Shown piece by piece: positions 44,506 to 53,731 of a stretch of DNA of 64,000 bases; within the stretch, counting starts at the first letter, position 1; each line of letters begins with the position of its first letter. Below the pieces are notes generated by a model that was given only the letters and a program-made list of their open reading frames with translations, had not been told where the DNA came from and made no database searches. A program made the position numbers and the translations under genes. Where the stretch lies: positions 248,001 to 312,000 of the forward strand of contig NZ_JNZZ01000019.1 of NCBI RefSeq assembly GCF_000717645.1, written 5' to 3'. The DNA comes from Streptomyces californicus (GTDB lineage: Bacteria > Actinomycetota > Actinomycetes > Streptomycetales > Streptomycetaceae).

Positions 44506-44530
44506 GCCTCACCGGGAATTCCGGTGAGGC
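44506..44530 (+). promoter_or_regulatory. Leader hairpin just upstream of ureA
   Basis: GCCTCACCGG (44506-44515) and CCGGTGAGGC (44521-44530) form a perfect 10-bp stem around GAATT, ending a few bases before the ureA Shine-Dalgarno (GGAGG). The upstream 44390-44480 region is AT-rich, as for an active promoter. The hairpin could affect translation or mRNA stability. Confidence 0.55.
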
Positions 44531-44547
44531 TGCCATGGAGGTTTCCC

Positions 44548-44850
44548 ATGTTTCTGACTCCGTCCGACACGGAGAAATTGCTGCTGAGTGTTGCCGGAAT
44601 GGTCGCGCGGGAGCGGCGTGCGCGCGGTGTCCGCCTCAACTACCCGGAGGCCGTCGCCCTGCTCGCCTGCTGGGCCGTGGAGCGGGCCCGTGACGGGGCG
44701 CCCGTCGCCGAGCTGATGACGGCGGGCAGGGCCGTACTGACCCGCGCTGACGTGCTGGAAGGCGTACCGGAGATGCTGCAGGACGTACAGGTCGAGGCGA
44801 CCTTCCCGGACGGGCGCAAGCTCGTCACGATCACCTCTCCGATCCCATGA
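44548..44850 (+). CDS. ureA: Urease gamma subunit
   Basis: 100 residues from ATG 44548 (GGAGG seven bases upstream). The family pattern is complete: [40 protein letters not shown], then [24 protein letters not shown]. It is the smallest subunit of the nickel enzyme that splits urea to ammonia and carbamate. It is the first gene of a six-gene operon and overlaps ureB by four bases (ATGA). Confidence 0.95.
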   Translation: MFLTPSDTEKLLLSVAGMVARERRARGVRLNYPEAVALLACWAVERARDGAPVAELMTAGRAVLTRADVLEGVPEMLQDVQVEATFPDGRKLVTITSPIP

Positions 44851-45185
44851 TCCCGGGCGAGATCCGGACCGGGTCCGGAGTGCTGCACATCAACGCGGAA
44901 AGCGCGATATCACTCCTCACCGTGGTGAACGACGGGGACCGCCCCATTCAGGTCGGCTCCCATCTGCATTTCTTCGACGCAAATCCAGCACTTTCTTTCG
45001 ATCGGGCCGCGGCACGCGGATTTCGGCTCGATATCCCCTCCGGTACGTCCCTGCGTTTTGAACCGGGGGTCGGCGCCGACGTCGCCCTCGTGGAACTGCG
45101 CGGCCGCCGCCGGGTCCCCGGGATCGTGCCGGCCGGCACCCGCGCCCCCACCGACGACAGCACCCCCGGAACGGAGGACATGTGA
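44847..45185 (+). CDS. ureB: Urease beta subunit
   Basis: 112 residues from ATG 44847. It begins [11 protein letters not shown] and contains [17 protein letters not shown] and [13 protein letters not shown], the standard beta-subunit signatures. It packs on the alpha subunit near the active-site flap. Unlike some actinomycete ureases it is not fused to the gamma subunit. Confidence 0.95.
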   Translation: MIPGEIRTGSGVLHINAESAISLLTVVNDGDRPIQVGSHLHFFDANPALSFDRAAARGFRLDIPSGTSLRFEPGVGADVALVELRGRRRVPGIVPAGTRAPTDDSTPGTEDM

Positions 45186-45186
45186 C

Positions 45187-46890
45187 ATGGCCCAGCTGAC
45201 CCGCGCCGCCTACGCCGCGCTCTACGGCCCCACCACCGGCGACCGCGTCCGCCTCGCCGACACCGATCTGTGGATCGAGGTCGAGGAGGACCGCTGCTTC
45301 GGCGGCGACGAGGCCGTCTTCGGCGGCGGCAAGTCCATCCGCGAGTCGATGGCCCAGTCCACCGCGTCCCGCGCCGACGGCGCACCCGACCTCGTCATCA
45401 CCAACGCGGTCGTCCTGGACCACTGGGGCGTCGTCAAGACCGACGTCGGCATCCGCGACGGCCGGATCGTCGCCCTGGGCCGCTCCGGCAACCCCGACAT
45501 CAGCGACGGCGTCCACCCCGACCTGGTGATCGGCCCCGGCACCGACGTCATCTCCGGCGAAGGCCGCATCCTCACCGCCGGAGCCGTCGACACCCACGTC
45601 CACTTTCTGATGCCCGAGACCCTCCACGAGGCGCTCGCCACCGGCACCACCACCGTCATCGGCGGCGGCACCGGCGCCACCGAGGGCTCCAAGGCCACCA
45701 CCGTCACACCCGGCGCGTTCAACCTCGCCATGATGCACCGGTCCCTGGACCGCGTCCCGCTGAACGTCATGCTGTTCGCCAAGGGCTCCACCGTCGGGGA
45801 GGACGCCCTGCGCGAAGCCGCCCTCGACGGCGCCGGCGGCTACAAGGTCCACGAGGACTGGGGCGCCACCCCCGCCGCGATCGACGCCGCGCTCCGGGCG
45901 GCCGACGCCCACGGACTCCAAGTGGCCCTGCACGCGGACAGCCTCAACGAGGTCGGCTACGTCGAAGGAACCCTCGACGCCATCGCCGGACGCGGCATCC
46001 ACGTCTTCCACGCCGAGGGGGCGGGCGGCGGCCACGCCCCCGACATCATCACCGTCGCCTCCCACCCCAACATCCTCCCGGCGTCAACCAACCCGACGCT
46101 CCCGCACACCGTCAACACCGTCGCCGAACACCTCGACATGCTCATGGTGTGCCACCACCTCAACCCCCGCGTCCCCGAGGACCTCGCGTTCGCCGAATCC
46201 CGGATCCGCGCCACCACCATCGCCGCCGAGGACGTGCTGCACGACATCGGCGCGCTCTCCATCACCTCCTCCGACGCCCAGGCGATGGGCCGCATCGGCG
46301 AGGTCGTCTGCCGCACCTGGCAGGTCGCCCACGTCATGAAACAGCGCTTCGGAGACCGCGGCAGCGCCCTGCCCGCCGACAACGAGAGGGCCCGCCGCTA
46401 CGTCGCCAAGTACACGATCTGCCCGGCCGTCGCCCACGGAATCGACCACGTCGTCGGCTCCGTGGAACCGGGAAAGCTCGCCGACCTCGTCCTCTGGGAC
46501 CCCGCGTTCTTCGGCATCCGGCCCGCCACCGTCATCAAGGGAGGCATGGCCGTGTACGCGCCGCTCGGCGACGCGGCGGCGGCGATCCCCACCACCCAGC
46601 CTGTCCTCCTCCGGGCCACCGCCGCGGCCGCCGCGGCACCGCACCTCTCGGTCAGCTTCGTCTCCCCCCTCGCCCTCGACCACGGGCTGGCCGAACGGCT
46701 CGGCCTGGTGCGGGAACTGGTCGCCGTACGGCCCACCCGCCACCTCACCAAGGCGGACCTGCCGAACAACACGGCGCTCCCGGCCATCGACGTGGACCCC
46801 GAGACCTTCGCCATCCGCATCGACGGAGAACTCGTCGAACCCGCCCCCGCGTCCGAACTGCCGCTCGCCCAGCGGTACAGCATGTTCTGA
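45187..46890 (+). CDS. ureC: Urease alpha (catalytic) subunit
   Basis: 567 residues from ATG 45187. All nickel ligands are present with a constant +3 offset from the Klebsiella enzyme: His137 and His139 (DTHVH), carbamylated Lys220 (YKVHEDWG), His222, His249, His275 and Asp363 (SSDAQAMGR), plus the flap Cys322-His323 (MVCHH). The enzyme is therefore predicted to be active. The N-terminal [23 protein letters not shown] differs from the usual gamma-proteobacterial wording but keeps the fold. It overlaps ureF by one base. Confidence 0.96.
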   Translation: MAQLTRAAYAALYGPTTGDRVRLADTDLWIEVEEDRCFGGDEAVFGGGKSIRESMAQSTASRADGAPDLVITNAVVLDHWGVVKTDVGIRDGRIVALGRSGNPDISDGVHPDLVIGPGTDVISGEGRILTAGAVDTHVHFLMPETLHEALATGTTTVIGGGTGATEGSKATTVTPGAFNLAMMHRSLDRVPLNVMLFAKGSTVGEDALREAALDGAGGYKVHEDWGATPAAIDAALRAADAHGLQVALHADSLNEVGYVEGTLDAIAGRGIHVFHAEGAGGGHAPDIITVASHPNILPASTNPTLPHTVNTVAEHLDMLMVCHHLNPRVPEDLAFAESRIRATTIAAEDVLHDIGALSITSSDAQAMGRIGEVVCRTWQVAHVMKQRFGDRGSALPADNERARRYVAKYTICPAVAHGIDHVVGSVEPGKLADLVLWDPAFFGIRPATVIKGGMAVYAPLGDAAAAIPTTQPVLLRATAAAAAAPHLSVSFVSPLALDHGLAERLGLVRELVAVRPTRHLTKADLPNNTALPAIDVDPETFAIRIDGELVEPAPASELPLAQRYSMF

Positions 46891-47555
46891 TGGCGCGCCT
46901 CGCCCCGTTCCTCCTCACTGACGGCCGTTTCCCGGTCGGCGCCCACACCTACAGCGCGGGCCTCGAACCCGCCGTCGCCGCCGGCCTCACCCGCGCCCGG
47001 ATCCCCGCGCTGCTGAAGGCCCGGCTGCACACCACCGTCGTCACCGAGACGGCCGCCGCCGTCCTCGCCCTCAGAGCCTCCCACCACGACCCCGTCGACC
47101 ACGAACCCGTCCAACAGGCCCTCGCCGCCCGCACACCGACCGCGCCCCTGCGCGACGCGTCCGCCGCGCTGGGCCGGGGCGTACACCGCCTCGCCCGACG
47201 CCTCGCCCCCGACCACCCGGCCGTCACCGCCCTGGCACGGCTCCGGCCGCGCCCCCTGCGACCGATCGCCCTCGGGGCGCTCGCGGCCGTACTGGACGTG
47301 GGGGAGGAGGCCCTGGCCCACGGCATCGTCTACGACGAACTGCAGACCATCGCCTCCGCGGCGCTCAAGCTGCTGCCCGGCGACCCCCTCGACTCGGTCG
47401 CGTGGATCGTCGCCGTCGAGCCGGAGGCCGCCGCCGTCGTCGCCGAAGCCCTGGCTGTACGCACCCCCACCGACCTGCCCGCCCGCACCCCACCGCTCAT
47501 CGAACGGTGGGCACTGGAACACGACCGACGCGAACGGAGACTCTTCCTTGCCTGA
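46890..47555 (+). CDS. ureF: Urease accessory protein UreF
   Basis: 221 residues from ATG 46890. Family features: an [22 protein letters not shown]-terminus, helical middle with [13 protein letters not shown], and Pro/Arg-rich end. UreF docks on apo-urease with UreD and gates nickel delivery by UreG. It is translationally coupled to ureC and to ureG (8-base overlap). Confidence 0.92.
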   Translation: MARLAPFLLTDGRFPVGAHTYSAGLEPAVAAGLTRARIPALLKARLHTTVVTETAAAVLALRASHHDPVDHEPVQQALAARTPTAPLRDASAALGRGVHRLARRLAPDHPAVTALARLRPRPLRPIALGALAAVLDVGEEALAHGIVYDELQTIASAALKLLPGDPLDSVAWIVAVEPEAAAVVAEALAVRTPTDLPARTPPLIERWALEHDRRERRLFLA

Positions 47556-48300
47556 CAACGCAGCCGCCCAGCAGCCGACAGCGCCCGCCCAGGGCCCCAA
47601 CGAGCACTACCACCAGCCGCTCAACCAGCCGCGCGCCCTGCGCATCGGCGTCGCCGGACCCGTCGGCACCGGCAAGAGCTCCATCCTCGCCACCCTCTGC
47701 CGGGAGCTGGCCGGCGAACTCTCCATGGCCGTCGTCACCAACGACATCTACACCGACGAGGACGCCCGCTTCCTCCGCTCCGCCGGCGTCCTGCCCACCG
47801 AGCGCATCCGCGCCGTCGAGACGGGAGCCTGCCCCCACACCGCGATCCGCGACGACGTGAGCGCCAACCTCGACGCCGTCGAAGACCTCGAAGAGGCGTA
47901 CGGGCCGCTGGACCTGGTCCTGATCGAGAGCGGCGGCGACAACCTCACCGCCACCTTCAGCCCCGCCCTCGCCGACGCCCAGCTCTTCAGCATCGACGTC
48001 GCGGGCGGCGGTGACGTCGCCCGCAAGGGCGGGCCGGGCATCACCGGCGCGGACCTCCTGGTCATCAACAAGACCGACCTGGCGCCCCATGTGGAGGTCG
48101 ACGTGGCCGAGATGGTCGCCGACGCCGAACACGCCCGCGACGGCCTGCCCGTCCTCGCCCTGTCCAAGCACGACCCGGAGTCGATCGCCCGGCTGGCCGA
48201 CTGGGTGAGGTCGGTGCTGGTACGTCACCGCTCCGGCACCCATGTCCCGGCCGACCCCGGACCCATGGCGCCCCACAGCCACGGCCACGACCACACGTGA
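47548..48300 (+). CDS. ureG: Urease accessory GTPase UreG
   Basis: 250 residues from TTG 47548, with GGAG eight bases upstream, overlapping ureF by eight bases. The P-loop GPVGTGKSS (37-45), [25 protein letters not shown] [13 protein letters not shown] with the metal-binding Cys-Pro-His, IESGGDNL and NKTDLAP are all present. The extra N-terminal tail contains HYH and the C-terminal tail ends HSHGHDH, so both ends are His-rich. Because the operon has no ureE, these tails may supply nickel-binding capacity. Confidence 0.94.
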   Translation: MPDNAAAQQPTAPAQGPNEHYHQPLNQPRALRIGVAGPVGTGKSSILATLCRELAGELSMAVVTNDIYTDEDARFLRSAGVLPTERIRAVETGACPHTAIRDDVSANLDAVEDLEEAYGPLDLVLIESGGDNLTATFSPALADAQLFSIDVAGGGDVARKGGPGITGADLLVINKTDLAPHVEVDVAEMVADAEHARDGLPVLALSKHDPESIARLADWVRSVLVRHRSGTHVPADPGPMAPHSHGHDHT

Positions 48301-49064
48301 GCGGCCCCACCGCGGCCGGCGGACAGGCGGCCGAGCCCCACCATCCCGCCGTCGTCGCCGTGGAGCGGGACGCCTCGGGCCGTCACCTCGCCCGCGAGCT
48401 GACCCCCGGAGCGTTTCTCGCCCCCCGGCCCCTGCTGCCCTGCCCGGACCGCATGCGGATCGCGCTCGTCGGCACCCGGGCGGGCCTCCTGGCCGGCGAC
48501 GACCTGCGGCTGCACATCACGGTCGGGCCGGGCGCCCGCCTCGAACTGGTCGAACCCTCCGGCCTGGTGGCGTACGACCACCGGGGCGGAGCGTCCGCCT
48601 GGCGGGCTGTCGTCCACATCGCGGCGGGGGGCCGGCTGGACTGGGACGGGCAGCCCTTCGTGATCGCGCACGGGGCCCGGGTCGACCGCACGACCGAGGT
48701 GACGCTCGCGCCCGGCGCCCGCATGCTCTGGCGCGACACCCTCGTCCTGGGGCGCTCCGGTGAACGCGGCGGCGCGGTGCGAGCCAGGACCCGGGCAGTG
48801 CACGACGGCCGGGAACTGCTCGTCGAGGACCTCGACCTGACCGACCCCGGTCTGCGCGAACTGCCCGGCGTCCTCGGACCGAACCGGGTCGTCGGCTCCG
48901 TCACCGCCCTCGGCGTCCGCCCGCCCGGACCGCCCCACCCCTACCGGACGGACCTCGCCGGCCCCGGGGCCCAGGTCCGGCTGGTGGACACCGGGGCGCC
49001 GGAGATGGAAGCGGACCTGTCAGCCCTGTACGAGCGGTGGCGTACGGAGACCGGACCCGGCTGA
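48297..49064 (+). CDS. ureD: Urease accessory protein UreD (UreH)
   Basis: 255 residues from GTG 48297, overlapping the ureG stop (GTGA). Beta-rich scaffold with [42 protein letters not shown] and [13 protein letters not shown], typical of UreD. It forms the platform on which UreF and UreG assemble. It is the last gene of the operon; the next gene is convergent 26 bases away. Confidence 0.93.
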   Translation: MSGPTAAGGQAAEPHHPAVVAVERDASGRHLARELTPGAFLAPRPLLPCPDRMRIALVGTRAGLLAGDDLRLHITVGPGARLELVEPSGLVAYDHRGGASAWRAVVHIAAGGRLDWDGQPFVIAHGARVDRTTEVTLAPGARMLWRDTLVLGRSGERGGAVRARTRAVHDGRELLVEDLDLTDPGLRELPGVLGPNRVVGSVTALGVRPPGPPHPYRTDLAGPGAQVRLVDTGAPEMEADLSALYERWRTETGPG

Positions 49065-49089
49065 CGTCCTCGCGGGGACCGGGCGCGGC

Positions 49090-50265
49090 TCACCGGCCGG
49101 CCCCCGACGCCGTGGACGCCTCGGCGAAGGGGTCCGGTGTGGCCCCCGTCCACCGCCGCAGCACGGCCCGCCCGGTCTGCAACGTAGTTCCACCGGAGTC
49201 GACCGTTCCGGCTTCGGCCACGTAGAAGCGTCCGTCGTCCAGCGAGACCAGGCCGTACTGGCCCCCCGACTCGTACCCGTACACACCGGACGGGCCGTGG
49301 TGCAGACCGCGCGGAAGCAGGGAGACGATCCGGCCGGTCTCCGGGCGCGGCTGCCCGCGCACCACACCCCGGCGGGCCGGCTTCGACCCGTCCACCACAT
49401 AGAGGGAGTAGTTGGGGAAGGCCGCCTTCCCGCCCCGGTAGACCGCCATCAGCCAGTTGCCGCTGTACCCGTCGTACTCCAGGTTCTGCACCCCGTACCG
49501 GGTGTTGCCGGTGTACACGAAGAACTTGCCGTCCGGGGAGCGGGGGCCGCTGGTGTGCGACGCGCCCTCGCCGAGCGGGCGCTCGTACCTCGCCCAGTCG
49601 CGCACGTCGTACTGGAGCAGCACCTGGTGGTCGTTGTCGGTGCGGGCGGTGTTGGCGTAGACCCCGTAGGCGACGGTGAGGCGGCTGCCCCCGCGCCCTT
49701 CGAGGTCGGGGCCGAAGGCGATCCCGTCGATCCCGCTGCAGCCGTAGCGGTGGTCGGCGGTGCCGGCGGTGTCGCCGTCGAAGACGCCGTCACCGTCCAT
49801 GTCCGCGGTGTAGTCCCGCACGACCTCCCTCAGATGAACCGTGGAGACGACCCCGGCGGTCCGGGCGTCCATGTTCATCCGGGTGATCCGCGAACCGTCG
49901 AAGACCGCGATGTAGAACGCCTGGGCGGCCTTGTACTCCAGGGAGCCGTAGACCCGGCCGTCACGCGGGTCGACGTCCAGATCGCCCAGGTGCCCGGTGA
50001 ACCCGGTCACCGAGCCGACGGGCCGGCCCGCCAGATCGGTCTTCACCAGCAGATCGGTGAACGAGAAGTACATATGGCCCGTGCTCCGGTCGATCGCCGT
50101 GCCCTGGAGGTGTCCGGACTTCCAGGCCCCGCCGTCCACGGAGGCGGGCGGCGACGGCACACGGGCACGGGCATGGGCGCCGCCCCCGCCCGCGACGAAG
50201 AGGCCCGACGCGACGACGGCGGACAGGAACAGGGCGAGGAAGCGGGCGTGTGGGCGGCTTCGCAT
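49090..50265 (-). CDS. Secreted beta-propeller-like protein of unknown function
   Basis: 391 residues. A signal peptide (ending GGAHARA) is followed by repeated strands of a propeller-like fold: GTAIDRSTGHMYFSF, GDLDVDPRDGRVYGSL, GIDGIAFGPDL, YGVQNLEYDGYSGNWLMAVY, and DDGRFYVAEAG. The stretch DMDGDGVFDGD looks like a calcium-binding loop. Its neighbours on both sides are unrelated. It may be a surface lectin-like or enzyme-like protein; I do not recognise a catalytic site. Confidence 0.75.
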   Translation of the reverse strand: MRSRPHARFLALFLSAVVASGLFVAGGGGAHARARVPSPPASVDGGAWKSGHLQGTAIDRSTGHMYFSFTDLLVKTDLAGRPVGSVTGFTGHLGDLDVDPRDGRVYGSLEYKAAQAFYIAVFDGSRITRMNMDARTAGVVSTVHLREVVRDYTADMDGDGVFDGDTAGTADHRYGCSGIDGIAFGPDLEGRGGSRLTVAYGVYANTARTDNDHQVLLQYDVRDWARYERPLGEGASHTSGPRSPDGKFFVYTGNTRYGVQNLEYDGYSGNWLMAVYRGGKAAFPNYSLYVVDGSKPARRGVVRGQPRPETGRIVSLLPRGLHHGPSGVYGYESGGQYGLVSLDDGRFYVAEAGTVDSGGTTLQTGRAVLRRWTGATPDPFAEASTASGAGR

Positions 50266-50313
50266 GAGGCCTCCGGGATCGTGGTGGTCCTGCGGTGGAC
50301 GGTGCCTGGCGCC

Positions 50314-51573
50314 TCAGGCCCTGCCGTGCGAGACCCGCGACCGCCGGGCCACGGCGTCCAGCGACACCGCCAGCAGCAATACCCCGCCGGTGACCATGAA
50401 GCGGTACGCGGAGTCGAGATTCAGCAGAGTGAGGCCGCTGGAGATCGACTGAATGACGAGAACACCGAGCAGAGCCGCGAACGCGGAGCCCCGCCCGCCG
50501 AACAGACTGGTGCCTCCGATGACCGCAGCGGCGATCGCGTTGAGGTTGACGTCGCCGCCCCCACTGCTCTGATTGGCGGCCGCCAGGCGGGCGGCGGACA
50601 GCATCCCGCCGAGACAGGCGAGCGTCGCACAGAGCACGAACGCGGTGGTCAGGACCGCCCTCACCTTCACCCCCGCGCGCCGGGCGGCCTCCCTGCCGCC
50701 GCCGACCGCGTACATCGACCTGCCGAACGACGTGCGGGACAGGACGTAGTGCAGCGCCAGGACCAGGGCGAGGAAGAACACGAACATCCAGCCCACCCCG
50801 CGGTCCCGGTTCAGATACCAGACCGCAGCGCCGAGACCGGCCAGCAACGCCAGGCTCCGTCCGGCGAGGAACTGGCGGGAGGCGGCGTCCAGACCGGCCC
50901 GACGGCGCTCCCCGGCCCGCGCGGCGCCGGTCGCGTACAGCGCCGCCGCTCCCACGACGACCAGCGTGTACGCCGCCCACGGCGGAAGGAACTGGAGCTG
51001 CGCGAAGGTCACGAGACCCGAGTCGAAGGGCAGGTTGATCGACCCCTTCGGCCCCAGCAGCCACAACTGCACGCCGAGGAAGCCGAGCAGACCGCCGAGG
51101 GTGATGACGAAACTGGGCACCCCGATCCGGTGGTGGACCTGGGCGTAGAGCCAGCCGATCACCCCCGCCAGCGCCAGGGCGGCTCCAGCGGCGACCCAGG
51201 CCGGCAGCCCCCGGTCCACGAAGAGGACGGCCAGCACGGCTGCCCCGAGCCCGCTGACCGAGCCGACCGACAGGTCGATCTGGCCGACGAGCAGGACGCA
51301 GACGACGCCCAGCGCGATGATGCCGGAGGGCACGCTCTCCAGGGCGAGGTTCGTGAGATTGGCGCTCGACAGGAACACCGGATTGAGGATCTGCATCACG
51401 ACCCAGATCACGACGAGCCCGGCGAGGACGGGCAGCAGGCCGAGTTCGCCGCCGCGCAGCCGTCCGGACACCGCCCGCCGGCGGTCGCGCACCGCCCCGG
51501 AACCCCGCCCCGGCACCTTGCGCGCCCCACCCCCGGCTCCGTCCTGGTCCGCGGCAACGGCCGGTTTTGTCAT
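50314..51573 (-). CDS. Sugar ABC transporter permease, XylH-like
   Basis: 419 residues. After a charged N-terminal tail come about nine or ten membrane helices of the branched-chain/ribose/xylose type; landmarks are VLLVGQIDLSVGSVSGLGA near the start, SRTSFGRSMYAVGGGREAARRAGV at the coupling helix and NAIAAAVIGGTSLFGGRGS near the end. It forms the channel of the importer encoded with the ATPase (ATGA overlap) and binding protein upstream. The coupled sugar is unknown. Confidence 0.9.
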   Translation of the reverse strand: MTKPAVAADQDGAGGGARKVPGRGSGAVRDRRRAVSGRLRGGELGLLPVLAGLVVIWVVMQILNPVFLSSANLTNLALESVPSGIIALGVVCVLLVGQIDLSVGSVSGLGAAVLAVLFVDRGLPAWVAAGAALALAGVIGWLYAQVHHRIGVPSFVITLGGLLGFLGVQLWLLGPKGSINLPFDSGLVTFAQLQFLPPWAAYTLVVVGAAALYATGAARAGERRRAGLDAASRQFLAGRSLALLAGLGAAVWYLNRDRGVGWMFVFFLALVLALHYVLSRTSFGRSMYAVGGGREAARRAGVKVRAVLTTAFVLCATLACLGGMLSAARLAAANQSSGGGDVNLNAIAAAVIGGTSLFGGRGSAFAALLGVLVIQSISSGLTLLNLDSAYRFMVTGGVLLLAVSLDAVARRSRVSHGRA

Positions 51574-52436
51574 GACGCCTCCCCCTCACGCGTCGCCTCC
51601 GCCGTACCGGCCGCGCTCCCGCCCCGGCTCCGTCCGGGGCGGCGGACGACCAGGTCGTCCGTGGCCCCCGTGATGGCCGCCACCAGGTCCGCCGCCGTCG
51701 TCCCGACGGCGTCGAAGACCCCGTTGTTGCGGCCGAGCCGCAGGACGGCCACGGTGTCCGCGACCGCCCGCACGTCGGCCATGTCGTGGCTGACCATGAG
51801 GATGCCGAGGCCCCGCTCCCTCAGCCGCTCGATCAGACGGAGCACCTCCGCGGTCTGGGCCACGCCCAGCGCGGCGGTCGGCTCGTCGAGGATGATCACC
51901 TTGGGATCGCCCAGCAGGCTCCGCGCGATCGCCACGGTCTGCCGCTGGCCGCCGGAGAGCGCCGCCACCGGGGTGCGCACCGAGGGGATCTTCGCCGACA
52001 ACTCCCCGAGCAGGGCGCGCGAGCGGACCTCCATGGCCACCTCGTCGAGCCGCAGCCTCCGCATCTCCCGGCCGAGGAACAGGTTCTCCACCACGTTCAG
52101 GTTCTCGCACAGGGCGAGGTCCTGGAACACCGTCGCGATGCCGAGCCGCTGGGCGGCACCGGGGGAGGGGACCGTGACCGCCCTGCCGTCGAACCGAACC
52201 GTTCCGGCGTCGGGCCGGTGCACTCCGGAGAGCACCTTGACGAGGGTGGACTTGCCCGCGCCGTTGTCGCCCACGAGGGCGACGACCTCTCCGGCGGCGA
52301 CGTCGAGAGCGACATCGGTGAGCGCGGCGACGGCGCCGAACGACTTGCTGATCCCGCGCAGCGAGAGCAGCGGCTCACGGGGCGTTGCGCGGACGGAGGG
52401 CGCCCCCGGCGGGGAGGGTGAGGACTCAGCGGACAT
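51570..52436 (-). CDS. Sugar ABC transporter ATP-binding protein, single-domain (XylG/RbsA-like)
   Basis: 288 residues from ATG 52436. It carries Walker A GDNGAGKST, Q-loop (VFQDLALCENL), signature LSGGQRQ, Walker B VIILDEPTAALG and switch His (VSHDM). Most sugar importers of this class have a two-domain ATPase; this one has a single domain, so it must dimerise. It is followed by the permease with a four-base overlap and preceded by the binding protein. Confidence 0.92.
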   Translation of the reverse strand: MSAESSPSPPGAPSVRATPREPLLSLRGISKSFGAVAALTDVALDVAAGEVVALVGDNGAGKSTLVKVLSGVHRPDAGTVRFDGRAVTVPSPGAAQRLGIATVFQDLALCENLNVVENLFLGREMRRLRLDEVAMEVRSRALLGELSAKIPSVRTPVAALSGGQRQTVAIARSLLGDPKVIILDEPTAALGVAQTAEVLRLIERLRERGLGILMVSHDMADVRAVADTVAVLRLGRNNGVFDAVGTTAADLVAAITGATDDLVVRRPGRSRGGSAAGTAEATREGEAS

Positions 52437-52528
52437 GACCGGCCTTCCACGGGGCGGGCTGGGGAGGATGCGGTCCGCGAACGTCCCCCGCACCGAGGGG
52501 CGTTCGGCGGATGTGGACCTGACGCTCC

Positions 52529-53611
52529 CTAACCGACGCCGGCCTCGGCGCAGGCGGCGGCGTACGTCGCCGTGCACACCTCGGAGGTCTTGAGCGGCTT
52601 CCCGTCGCCCACCAGGACCTCCCCGATGTTCTCGCGGGTGACCACGGTCGGAGTGAAGAGCTCGGACGGGGTGCCGAAGAGCGTGGTCCTGCCCCGGGGC
52701 TTCTCCCCCCGGGCGAAGGCGTGGGCCGCGGTGGCCGCGGCTTCCGCGACGGTCCTGATCGGCTTCGAGATGGTGTTGTACTGATCGCCCTTGATGATCC
52801 GCTGGGCGGCGGCGAGTTCGGCGTCGTTCCCGGTGACCGGCGGCACCTCGACGCCCGCGGCCTTGAAGGCGGCGACGGAACCGCCGCCCGTGCCGTCGTT
52901 GGCGGCGACCACCCCGGCGATCCTCCCCGGGAACTTGCTGATCTGGCCGCTGACCCAGCTCTGCGCCTTCCCCGGCTCCCAGGCGGGCGTGTCGTACTCC
53001 GCGAGCAGCGCGAAACCGCTGGAGTCGACTGCGCTGTGGACGCCCTTCTTGATCAGCCCCGCCGCCGCGTCGGTCGGTGAGCCGTTGACCTGAAGGAGGC
53101 CGCCCTTCGCCTTGGTCGCCCTCAGGTGCTCCACCAGGGAGGCTCCGATCATGGCTCCGATCTTCTCGTTGTCGAAGGAGACGTAGTAATCGGCCTTGAC
53201 CGCCGGTATCGGCCGGTCGTACGCGATGACCGGCACTCCACGCCCTTGGGCCGTACGCACCGTGCTCGCCGCCGCGGCGGAGTCCACCGGGTCGATCACG
53301 ATGACGTCGGCACCCTGCGCCAGAGCGGAGTCGGCCTGCTGCTGTTGCTTCGCGGCGTCGCCGCCCGCGTTCTGGTACAGCACCTCGCAACCACCGCAGA
53401 GGTCCCGCACCTTGGCCTTGAAGAGGGGCGCGTCGTACAGCTCGTACCGGGTGGAGGCGATATCGGGCATCAGGAACGCGATCTTCGCGTCCCGCGACGA
53501 TCCGCCGCCGCTCGATCCGCCCGGCGCCTTCGTCGTGCAGGCGGCGGCGGAGACGATCACCGCCATCGTGGACAGGGCCGCGGCAAGTGATCTGACAGAG
53601 CGTGGGGTCAC
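52529..53611 (-). CDS. Sugar-binding lipoprotein of the ABC importer
   Basis: 360 residues from GTG 53611 with GGGAG six bases upstream. The lipoprotein signal ends in SAAAC. The body is a type I periplasmic-binding fold like xylose/ribose-binding proteins: AFLMPDIASTRYELYDAP, VIVIDPVDSAAAAS, VPVIAYDRPI, GVVAANDGTGGGSV and GNDAELAAAQRI, with pairs of cysteines near the start and end of the mature protein. It would capture a monosaccharide or polyol outside the membrane. It is the first gene of its transcription unit, behind a likely DeoR operator. Confidence 0.92.
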   Translation of the reverse strand: MTPRSVRSLAAALSTMAVIVSAAACTTKAPGGSSGGGSSRDAKIAFLMPDIASTRYELYDAPLFKAKVRDLCGGCEVLYQNAGGDAAKQQQQADSALAQGADVIVIDPVDSAAAASTVRTAQGRGVPVIAYDRPIPAVKADYYVSFDNEKIGAMIGASLVEHLRATKAKGGLLQVNGSPTDAAAGLIKKGVHSAVDSSGFALLAEYDTPAWEPGKAQSWVSGQISKFPGRIAGVVAANDGTGGGSVAAFKAAGVEVPPVTGNDAELAAAQRIIKGDQYNTISKPIRTVAEAAATAAHAFARGEKPRGRTTLFGTPSELFTPTVVTRENIGEVLVGDGKPLKTSEVCTATYAAACAEAGVG

Positions 53612-53655
53612 TGGAATCTCCCGGTCTTCAGGCGGAGAGAGCCCTCCTCCGCCTC

Positions 53656-53676
53656 AAATTAACAGCGACCGTGTTA
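53656..53676. promoter_or_regulatory. Putative DeoR-type operator upstream of the importer operon
   Basis: AAATTAACAGCGACCGTGTTA lies about 45 bases upstream of the binding-protein start. It contains AACAGCGACCGTGT, matching at 12 of 14 positions the AACAGCGCCCGCGT element repeated at 56459-56492, and the same TTAACA core as the element at 58052. Confidence 0.65.
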
Positions 53677-53731
53677 GGAGTGTCAATGGTCCTGTCACAA
53701 GTAACAGGAGGCGCGGGCCAGGGAGCCCCGG

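Noticed and set aside
49297..52593. A 1,098-codon plus-strand open frame
   Set aside because: Antisense to the secreted propeller-like protein and the ABC importer genes; Arg/Gln-rich with no recognisable domain.
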